Translations under genes and position numbers: made by a program
Notes under the pieces: model-generated
Told to the model about the DNA's origin: nothing
Seen by the model: the letters and a program-made list of their open reading frames with translations, nothing else
The model's database searches: none
Shown: positions 51,114-61,100 of the stretch, in pieces
Layout: every line of letters starts with the position of its first letter
Numbering within the stretch: position 1 is the stretch's first letter
From: Pyxicephalus adspersus
Lineage: Eukaryota; Chordata; Amphibia; Anura; Pyxicephalidae
Assembly (NCBI RefSeq): GCF_032062135.1
Contig: NC_092863.1
Coordinates: 16,487,470 to 16,551,469, forward strand
Length of the DNA: 64,000 nt
Direction of reading: 5' to 3'

Positions 51114-51954
51114 TGGTGAGGCCATTGAAATTTGATTATTCAGTAATTAGTGGATTATGGGGGTTTGATGACCCAACAGTACGTCAAAGCCTTTAGGGAG
51201 AAGTCACAAATTCTGCTCACTATGGCCATGAAAAAAAGTATTGCATAAAGTAAAATTGCAATTTCCTTGCTTATTAATATCATAAACCTTGACTGCTGTT
51301 AATAAATAAATTGGCTTTGAACTATTAGCCTTCAAAAAGTCATTCCTAGCCCCAAGACTTTGACATTCCACTAATTGGGTTTGTGTAAGTTTCTGTGTGT
51401 GTGTCATTATGTGGTATCTGTAAAGTACATAATAGTTATGGAATCGGAATGTCAAGTTTAGACTTTGTGACAGATTCATTTATTTCTTTACCCATCTGGT
51501 TAGTGATCTTTATTATGCTTAATAAATTGTTTTTCAAGCAAACTGTTGTCTTTATGATTTTTTTCATGCAACAGATGTGTATATTTGCTTTGTATTGCAA
51601 TCAGCTGACTTCATAGTCTCTCTGGGTCATTAAAGAAAATATAAGCCATTAAAGACCTCATAGCTAATTTTTAAACATGATATAAAAAGATGTCTCTTCT
51701 AGCCCTAAATAGATCTTGTCACCATCTTGATGAACTACAGGTTTCTCTAAACATTTATTATTGATTTGCAATGTGGCTTTGAATTTGCTAGAAAATGGGA
51801 TTATTCCTTCCCTACTTGCACGTCATTACTCTCTCCTTTTATAGGAGTTTCTAATCACTTTGTTGACATAGTTCATTCACTTTTCTCCTAAATATTTATT
51901 TAAGGGGAATGCCAAGGGAGAAGAAAATAATCTACCTAGACACTTGTGTGACAG

Positions 51955-52560
51955 CTCCAAGCCTGTCCCAAATAACAACACAACTTTATGGTCCAAATGG
52001 CCAAGTATCTGTTTATTACACATACTGTTGAAAATCAAATAACATAATTAACATATTCTTAATAACTTACACTAAAAACATATTGACATAACGTATAATA
52101 ACAACCTTATAAAAATACCCTGGTCAGGTTGCAGGTCCTTGAAGGCATAATTTCTCCACCATACCTTCCGATCTGCTCTACACTGATACTTTATGTTCCC
52201 AGCCGCACATATCACTGCCACTAGAATAATATCAGCTACCTGTAGTCTACCCCATCACCACAAAATCAAGTCTACTCAATGTTACATTTTCTACATAGGA
52301 GATCAGTAATCACACCACTTCATAACATTACCAATCTTTTTCTGCCCTCGATGACTCCAAACTGCCCCACCAACAAAAAACCCAAATTCAAAGGATTGAG
52401 AGTGGGAAACTTTTACCTGCCCTTAAAACACTGCCACCCCACTTCCTATTGCATCTCTCTATATATTTTTTACTTCTTGACTAATATGAATCTAATTTAA
52501 AAAACAAATATACCTCCTGTAAATGGTAGTTTCCAAGGAATCAAGGATACACATCAGTAG
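51955..52560. repeat. Probable dispersed repeat
   Basis: The phrase ggttgcaggtccttgaaggc resembles ggctgcaggtcctagaaggt at about 10796-10815, and ccaccaacaaaaaac resembles a phrase at about 10955 and another at about 32015. The shared order suggests one repeat family of unknown class. Confidence 0.35.
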
Positions 52561-52700
52561 CTGAGAACCAGTAAATATAACAAATAAAGAGAATATTTGA
52601 AATATGACAATTTTGCTTGCTGTCTATAACAGACCTGGTTGAACTGTTTGATTGGGGAGCCAAGTGGAAAATGGCATTTAATAAACTTTTAACTGAGAAA

Positions 52701-53990
52701 ATGAGTGGTAGCAAGGTGGAAGGTTTGGTTCAGTGCACAGCCTGCAATATGAATGCACAAATTGAGCAACAGCTTCTAGGTGAATAGCGCTGTGATAAAT
52801 GTGAGCAAGTCGCCCTTCAGGATACCCACATTAAAGGTCTAGAGGCACATTGCAACACTGAAATCACTGGATCACTTTGAAAGAAGTCTTCTGCTCACTG
52901 AGCAGGCAGTTAATGGCTTAGATGGAGAGTGGAGAGGGTAACCAAGATGAACATGTCGGGAGTTGGGTTACTGAAGTTAGAGGGAGTGGTAGAGTCACAC
53001 ATAAAAGGAAGGCCAGCCCTGTGTTTGAGCACCCTAACAAATTTGCAAAGATATATTGCAAACCCAGTGGTGGCAACCCTAGATGTTACTATTACCCCTA
53101 ACAGCCGGGAGAGCAGCACATTGAGTAGGGGCGGGGAAGGCAATGTAGGAGGGTGTAAACAATTGGCTGACATAGGGGATTCTATGACCAGGAAGACTGA
53201 TAGAACAGTTTGTCGCTTAAGTTCCTTCAACCGAATGGTTTGCTGTCTCCCTGGTGCCATGGTTCGGCATGTGGTGGACCGAGTGGGCAAATTACTGGAA
53301 AGGACTGGGAATGATCCAGCAGTCTTGGTCCATGTTGCAACCAATGACATAGGATAAATGAAAGGTGGAGGATCCTTAAAAATCAGTTTAAAGAACTAGG
53401 TTTCAAGTTGAAGGAAAGGACCTCCAAGGCTATGTTCTCTGGAATATTGCCTGTGCCATGCGCAACACAGGAAAGGCAAGGGGGAACTTGCAGCTAAACG
53501 CATGGCTTAAGTTCTGGTGTGGAAGGGAAGGGTTTGGGTTCATAGAGCACTGGGCTGACTTTTTATTGGGGTATAACCTGAATGCCAGAGATGGTTTGCA
53601 CCTAAATGAAAGGGGGTCTGCTGTGCTGGGGAAAGATTTAGGGGAATGGTGGAGGGATATTTAAACTAGGACAGAGGGGGTGGGAACGGTCAAAAAGGTT
53701 GCAGGAAAGGTAAATAGGGGTCAGACACTAGTGGAGGGTGGATTGGGGATAGTTGGGGAAAGGATTATGGATAATAGTAAGAAGCTTCCCATGTTACAAA
53801 CAATCGTTTGTGCAGTACTAGTTGTACTGAAAAACAAAATGATTTGGCAAACAATGATGGTAAAAGCAGCAATGGTTTAAAGAGCCTGTTCACCAATGCT
53901 AGAAGTCTAGCAAACAAGATAGGGGAGTTGGAAGACTTAATGAGTGAGGAGAATTATGATTTGGTTGAGTTGGTATTGCTGAATCCTGGC
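52701..53990 (+). mobile_element. CR1-type LINE, ORF1 with GDS esterase motif and start of ORF2 (broken)
   Basis: ORF1 begins at 52701 (MSGSKVEGLVQCTACNMNAQ), with paired cysteines (CTAC, CDKC) like the zinc-binding start of CR1 ORF1, and a stop at 52785. In the same frame, 52929-53357 encodes an SGNH-esterase-like block: GDSMTRKTDRTVCRLSS, then VCCLPGAMVRHV and VHVATNDIG. A frameshift follows, then RDGLHLNERG, the terminal D-x-x-H motif, ending near 53664. From about 53880, SLFTNARSLANKIGELEDLM begins the ORF2 endonuclease. In-frame stops and frameshifts show the copy is dead. Confidence 0.75.
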
Positions 53991-54002
53991 TTTGTTCTTT
54001 GC

Positions 54003-54762
54003 NNNNNNNNNNNNNNNNNNNNNNNNNNNNNNNNNNNNNNNNNNNNNNNNNNNNNNNNNNNNNNNNNNNNNNNNNNNNNNNNNNNNNNNNNNNNNNNNNN
54101 NNNNNNNNNNNNNNNNNNNNNNNNNNNNNNNNNNNNNNNNNNNNNNNNNNNNNNNNNNNNNNNNNNNNNNNNNNNNNNNNNNNNNNNNNNNNNNNNNNNN
54201 NNNNNNNNNNNNNNNNNNNNNNNNNNNNNNNNNNNNNNNNNNNNNNNNNNNNNNNNNNNNNNNNNNNNNNNNNNNNNNNNNNNNNNNNNNNNNNNNNNNN
54301 NNNNNNNNNNNNNNNNNNNNNNNNNNNNNNNNNNNNNNNNNNNNNNNNNNNNNNNNNNNNNNNNNNNNNNNNNNNNNNNNNNNNNNNNNNNNNNNNNNNN
54401 NNNNNNNNNNNNNNNNNNNNNNNNNNNNNNNNNNNNNNNNNNNNNNNNNNNNNNNNNNNNNNNNNNNNNNNNNNNNNNNNNNNNNNNNNNNNNNNNNNNN
54501 NNNNNNNNNNNNNNNNNNNNNNNNNNNNNNNNNNNNNNNNNNNNNNNNNNNNNNNNNNNNNNNNNNNNNNNNNNNNNNNNNNNNNNNNNNNNNNNNNNNN
54601 NNNNNNNNNNNNNNNNNNNNNNNNNNNNNNNNNNNNNNNNNNNNNNNNNNNNNNNNNNNNNNNNNNNNNNNNNNNNNNNNNNNNNNNNNNNNNNNNNNNN
54701 NNNNNNNNNNNNNNNNNNNNNNNNNNNNNNNNNNNNNNNNNNNNNNNNNNNNNNNNNNNNNN
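54003..54762. other. Assembly gap (760 N)
   Basis: An uninterrupted run of N inside the LINE. It removes most of the ORF2 region. Any open frame reported across it is an artefact. Confidence 1.
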
Positions 54763-55390
54763 ATGTTAAAAAAGCCATAAGGAACAAGAAAAGGGCATTC
54801 CAAAAATATAAAAATGAAGGATCACCTTCATCGTTTGAAAACTATAAAGAATATAACAAAAGATGCAAACTCCCAAACTCAGGGTTTGAACTACAGGGGT
54901 CTGTGCTCCAAACTCCTAAGTACTCAAATCCTTCAGGCCTCTCCTCAGTCCTGTACCATACCTGGTCTCAGGCACCAACTCTACAACAACAAAGTGGTCC
55001 ATAGCTATTTTAAAATTCTGACCTGGGAAAGGGATGGGGGAGTCTGGCGCACCCATTCCTAGCAATACGCTTTTGATCTGGATCCAAACAAAGATCTGCC
55101 AAGCATTAACCACAGCTATATCCAAGACTTTAATCTCTACCCAGGTAAAATGGAGGAAGATGTTGCCAAATATCCATTAAATTTGTCCTCACATACTCCA
55201 AGACTACAGAAGATAAAGACTGAATAGAGATGGAGACATTATCCTGCCCCTGTACACAGCATTGGTCAGACCTCATCTGGAAAGTGCAGTCCAGTTTCTG
55301 GCACCAGTTCACAAAAAGTACATTGTGGAACTGGAGAGAGTGCAGAGAAGGGCAACTAAACTAATAAAAGGAATGGGGAATTACAGCACT
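54763..55390 (+). mobile_element. CR1-type LINE, ORF2 remnants after the gap
   Basis: Just after the gap the translation KKAIRNKKRAFQKYKNEGSP matches the linker before CR1 reverse transcriptase. From about 55250 the frame reads [16 protein letters not shown], then [15 protein letters not shown], the conserved C-terminal part of the reverse-transcriptase region. The catalytic core is missing, and 54890-55210 between the two pieces is not recognisable LINE sequence, so there has been a deletion or insertion. Confidence 0.7.
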
Positions 55391-55944
55391 AAACTTTGCT
55401 GTTGTCAAGATTTTTTTTTCTTTGATGTAGGTGGGGAGTAGAAAATAAGCTTTTACCTGCTGAGTAAACAAAGTAGAATGATTTTTCCTTACAGATGAAC
55501 TAATCTTATTCACCAAAATGCTTTTTACCCAGAAAGTGACCAATCATTTATAATGGCTGTTGCTAGCAATTATGTCTTGTGAAAAAGAATTAATGGTAAT
55601 TGACATTACCATTGGGACGAAGGCAGGTATGCTAAATTTAAAGCTAATAAGGAGTTTAGAGAAAGGTATTTGTTGTTTGTTGTGCCAGACTATACTTTAA
55701 CCTTTATTAATTCTGGATGGCATTATACAGAAAAAGCAAAAACTAATTATTCAGCAGATGCTGTGGAGTTATTATGATGGCATCTATTGCATTGCGTCTA
55801 AATGATTTGCTGTCTGGGGATCCTGTGCTGTGCTCCAGTATTAAACACTGTTTATTTTGTCCATCAATGTCATTTGCAATAGCAAGGAGAACTAAGAAAT
55901 ATCAGCAGCCCCTGCTTTACTTTAGCCGTGCAACCTGATGTATT

Positions 55945-56640
55945 TATCAGCATCCCCAGCACACACTATGAGGCTGTGCTCAACTGAATGGGATTTTAGA
56001 GGCAGATTATATTCTATCCTGCACAATCATTGGCTACTGGCATTCTCTGCTCCCAGTCACCAGGGTCTGTTGTACCTACCTACCCTACCAGGGTCGTTAA
56101 GCTGGGCAAACTTACTGCTGGTGTATTAATAATCGAATTTACTGTTGCTGACCCTGCCTGCTTCTGACCCTGCGAGTGTATCCTGCCTTGACATACTTTT
56201 TGCAAGTGATCCCTCCACAAGGCCCTTTTTTGCAAGGGCCTTGTGTTTTGCCCTTGTATACCTTGTCTGGTGGTCTGTGTACACTAAGGGCCTGATTTAT
56301 TAAAGCTCTCCAAGGCTGGAAAGAATACACTTTCATCAGTGAAGCTGGGTGATCCAGAAATCCTGGAATGGATTTATTTAATGTCATTTGCTATTTGTTA
56401 GTCCTGGATCAGATCCATCCCAGGTTTGTTGGATCACCCAGCTTCACTGGTGAAAGTGTATTCTCTCCAGCCTTGGAGAGCTTTAATAAATCAGGGCCTT
56501 AATCTTGGGGTCACCTTTGTGCTGGGAAATGCAACCAGTCTCCTGAGCCTGAGCAGGTGCTACTATAGGTGAAGCGTGCCGTGTTTGAGTGGGGAACTGG
56601 TGTCTGGTGGGTACTGTTGTTGGACCAGGGCCTTACAGAA
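55945..56640 (+). repeat. Dispersed repeat, copy with nested insertion
   Basis: Homologous in order to 33225-33765, including ctgaggctgtg, cattggctactgg, gcaaccagtctcctgagcct and accagggccttacag. The palindromic element at 56286-56500 interrupts it. Confidence 0.6.
56286..56500. mobile_element. Palindromic miniature element, best copy
   Basis: A 215-bp near-perfect palindrome. The left arm begins aagggcctgatttattaaag and the right arm ends ctttaataaatcagggcctt. The arms pair through tctccaaggctgg and gtgaagctgggtgatcca to a loop near 56380-56400. There is no coding content. Partial copies are at 37258, 45551 and on both sides of 60459-60830. Confidence 0.8.
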
Positions 56641-58029
56641 AGTCTTTTAACATCACTTTTATAGTTACACCATGTACTCCATTTAGACCCTGCAACTACA
56701 ACAACCACTACCCCTTCCATGTCTGCCATGAAAATGGTTCTTGTTCCTAAAATATGCATTGAGCTGGACAGTTGGGAATCTTCTCAATATTTCCTGATTC
56801 AACAGCCTCTGCCTGGTTAAGTACGAAGACTGGAGTCAGTATTCTGGATAACAGGGATGGACTTCTCTGTGACACCAGTACTGTTTTAAAGAGGATAGAA
56901 CTTCAAACAAAAGAGTAAAGTGACAAATGGGTCCAAAGACTAAATAGTAAATTTTTCAAATGAATAAATGTAGCCAGAATAATTGAAAATTAATTAATTT
57001 GCAAAGCATTCAGCAAGAAGAACAGGGAACAGCATACAAGATTACCAAATCAGTTACAAGCAGCAGGCAGAAGAGGACCATAGGCACATGTACACGTCAT
57101 AAAGTGCAGTAACAGCCCCAGGTGGAGGGAAAATATTAAAGTGCATTTTAGGCAAAATTAACATAGATAATACCTTTAAAACACAAAATCTTTCCTAATT
57201 AAATTTAATTCAACTTGAAAAAAATCAATGGTCCATATAGTAAACTCGTTCCAAAGTTGTTAACTTTAAGGTCATTGCAAATAACAAGGGGGGATTTCTT
57301 TTTGTGTAGGAAAATATGTTAAACCTTTGTAAGAAAGTCTATAGTAACAGCAATGCAAATATATAATAGATTTCTCCAAGGAGCTAATTATAGCCAGTTC
57401 TGTAGATTGTTTGAAAAAAGTGTAGGTGTTTATAAATGCTCAAAAATTGGCTATTTCCATAAGAAACAATGCTGTTGACATTTCAGGGGTCTTAGGTGAC
57501 CAGGAAAGAATTTGTGCTCCCATTGATGAAAATTGGCCACAAGAAGGTTTGCCTTCCTCTGGATAGACTAAACTCATAAATTTAAATAAATAGTCTTTCT
57601 AATGGGGCCACCGCCTTTATCTGATGTCAGCATTCTATGATTGTGCACATTATTTATATTATAGATACGTAATTCATCTTGTGCATAATACTATTGGTCA
57701 GTAAAACATTGCTTTGCTCATTGTTTATAAAACACAGTGTAAACATTACTTTAACCTTTATTACATGAATGTTACAGTACGTCAAGGCTTAACAGTACTT
57801 TCATCTCTGAGTTTATGCAGTTTGTGAGGGTGTGAAAATGTCTGATGTAAAGCATCATAAGAAATATACAACTCCTCCACCTTTCTGTAGCGCAGTTTTA
57901 CAAACACACCATAACTAACAATCTCCAGCAGTTCAACCCAAGAATTAATTATCAATAAACCTAAGGAAGCACATATGAGCAGAAGCACATAAAGGTTGCT
58001 CAGATTTCTACAACGCCTTCTATTCCAAC

Positions 58030-58037
58030 TATAAATA
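58030..58037 (+). promoter_or_regulatory. TATA box of keratin gene E
   Basis: TATAAATA lies 96 bp before the ATG at 58126. Confidence 0.7.
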
Positions 58038-58125
58038 GAAAGACAAAGCAGGAAGCTTCAAACCGTGTTGACAGACCAAGATCTAGTAAGTTGTATATCC
58101 ATCTCTATTCATCTCAGTTATCACT

Positions 58126-61100
58126 ATGAGATCCAACATGAAGTACGGTTGCTCTTCCTTTGGAACCTACAAGAGTGGAAACACAGGTGGTCATTCTACA
58201 AAAATGTTCAGTCATTTGTCAGGAGGTCATCATGGAGGATCTCATCTAGGAAAGCTCAACTTTTCTCACAACAGTGGGACACACATGTCCCATCATCATG
58301 GAGGGTCCAATGTTTCTTATCATGGAAGTTCCCATCCTTCTCATCATGGAGGCTCCCATAACTCTCACAATGGAGGATCCTATTCATCCCATCTTGGAGG
58401 AGGATCCCACTTATCTAACTATGGTGGATCAAATCTGAGCAATCATGGAAGCTCCCACTCATCCCATCATGGAAGCTCCCATCTGTCCCACTATGGAGGA
58501 GGTCCTCATTTAAGTTTTCATGGTGGATCACATCTTTCCCATCATAAATCCCATCTTAGCTCTTCCCATACATCTCATTGTGGAAACTCTACTAAGATGC
58601 ATCATGGAAGCTCTAACATGTCCCGTCATGGAGGATCTTACGGAGGATCTTATGGAGGAAGTCACATATCACACCATGGAGGCTCTAACACCATTCATAA
58701 TGGTAGTCATCACAAATCTGTGAGTTCCTCTGTTGGATCAGGCTGCAAATCAGTTTCATTCTCCAAGCATTCTTCCATGAGTAATCACGGAGGTCATTGT
58801 CAAGGTTCAAACTTTGGTAGCCAAGGCAGTTGGAAGAGTGATGGCCTGCTCAGCATCAATGAGAAAGAAACCATGCAAATCTTGAATGAGCGCTTGTCTT
58901 CCTATCTGGACAAAGTAAGTGCTCTTGAACAGGAGAATGCCCAACTGGAAAAGAAGATCTGTGAATGGTATGCAAACAATGCTCCTAGTTCACTGCCTGA
59001 CTCTAGCCAATACCTCAGGATAATATCAGACCTCCAGAACCAGGTAATTCCAAGATCGATTTAATGATTTTCAATTAAAAGAAAAAAAGGTGCAAAAATT
59101 GTAGGCAATGTAAACCACATCTCATTAAACATAAAAATAGAACCATTAGTTATTGATATTTCTCATTAGATTTCTTTATTATCTTTATCATTATAGACCA
59201 GTGGGCAAAGCCAATACTATATAATTTTAGGCTGTATCTGTGCAGTAAGTAGATAGTTTCAGATTTAAAACTGGGCAAAAGAGCATCAAGGAATGAGTTG
59301 CTTGGCTTCACCAAATTTTAACTAAAACTTATTTTTTAGATCTGTTTCACACAGGTACATTCTGTCTCAAGTAGGCCTTATTGGTACACAAATACATTTA
59401 ACAAATAAATCTAATGAGGATAACTATTTAAGAAGGCATTTTGCTCAATTTTTGCCCAATTTTTGCCATGGTGGCAATGCCATACTATTGTATCACAATT
59501 GACTTTATATCACAAACCATAATATTTATGTGTATAAAAATATACAGTTACATTTTTACCATACACACAAGTTTCCAATTTCTTCTTCAAAAGAGTAATA
59601 TTACATTTACCAAAATGTCAACTTTCTGCAATATAATGCCTTGTTACAATGTCTCTTTTAGATTGCCGCAGCTACTATGGAAAATGCCAGAATAGTCCTG
59701 CAGATTGACAATTCTAGACTTGCCGCTGATGACTTCCGTGAAAAGTAATATTTTAATTGCAATATACATTCAACTGTTCATTCATAATTATTTGTAGGCC
59801 ACTAGATTAGAATGAAGATATATTGACTATTTGAACCACAATTAGGTCTGTGGAAATACAATCCCAATACAATTTCAGAAATTAAACAAACAATTCTGTA
59901 AATAAAAGACCAACAGTCTATGGTCCATGCTTATAATGGTTATTCAAATGTGAAAGAACTAAAATTATGTTTCCTGCTGGACACTTCTTTCTATCATTTA
60001 CTCCATTGTTTTATACTGTGAAAACTATTTTATCAATCTTCATCTGCCATTTTTTTCTATGCCAAGGTATGAAATGGAACAGAGTATGAACAATAGCGCT
60101 GAAGCTGATGTCAATGCTCTGCGAAGGGTTTTAGAAGGACTCAACCGTGAAAACTGTGACCTGGAAATGCAAGTTCAGAACCTCCAGGAAGAACTGCAGG
60201 AAATGAAGAAGAATCATGAGGAGGTAGTGTTTTTATTACAAGGGTTTCCAAAATAGAAGTGAATTGATTGGGACTCCTCCATGTAGTAACAAAATCCCAT
60301 TGTGCTGCTGTCAACATCACTTAGGTGCCATGATTTCTATTAGTTTAAATTAAACTTTACTAAGTTGGGGCAATATAACTCAATTATGCAGGAAATAGAC
60401 CTAAGTCTAGTTATCCAGACCTAAGTGATCCACCAAACCTGGAATGGATCTAGTACAGCAAGGGTCGGCAAACTCCGGCCTTTAGGCCAGATACGGTCTA
60501 GCCGGTTATTTGCCCCCTGGCCGATCCAGCCTAATGCTGGCCGGCAACCAGCGGCGGAGCTGGAAAAAACTACCGGAGCCGGACCTGCCGGAGCTCCGGA
60601 GCCACATGCACCTTTTGAGCCTCCATGTGGTGGATCCCTTTCTATTTACCGTTAACACTTCTACTGCCGGGGTAACATGTATGCATTGCGGAGGAGAGGG
60701 ATTTCCCTTCAGGGGGCATTCTTGGTGGGGGGCAGAGCCATTAGGGTGGGACTCGAGAGAGAGTGTGGCGTAGTGTGTTCCTGCCTACCCCTGAAAGGGC
60801 CTAGTGGCCAAAAAAGTTTGCTGACCTCTGTAGTACAGGATTAAAAACCTTTACCAGCTAGTAGCAAATGTTTTTTTAAGAAATCCATTCCAGCTTTTTG
60901 GTAAATTAGTTGGTCACTGATTTGATTAGGAAGGCTTAGTGCAGTACTAATGAGGACATAATTTTTCTATGTTTAGTGGGTTTTCTTGTGAGCACATGTA
61001 CACCGTAAATCAATAGTTCAGCTCCTCTCTCTGGCAGTCCAAAGTTTACTGTACATAGGATTATTAAAGTCTAAAATCTATCAAATTTAGATGCTTTTAA

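Larger units (their letters stand above)
51130..58020. other. Spacer between keratin genes D and E
   Basis: About 6.9 kb without a host gene. It holds a repeat at about 51955-52560 related to sequence at 10785-11040, a broken CR1-type LINE at 52701-55390 with an assembly gap, a dispersed repeat at 55945-56640 with a nested palindromic element, then AT-rich sequence to the promoter of gene E in which I see nothing. Confidence 0.55.

Noticed and set aside
53808..55004. 398-codon open frame
   Set aside because: Most of it is the run of N; the ends are LINE ORF2 fragments in one frame by chance.
58065..58723. Other-frame open frames over the head of gene E
   Set aside because: They arise from the repetitive CAT/GGA coding units read out of frame.
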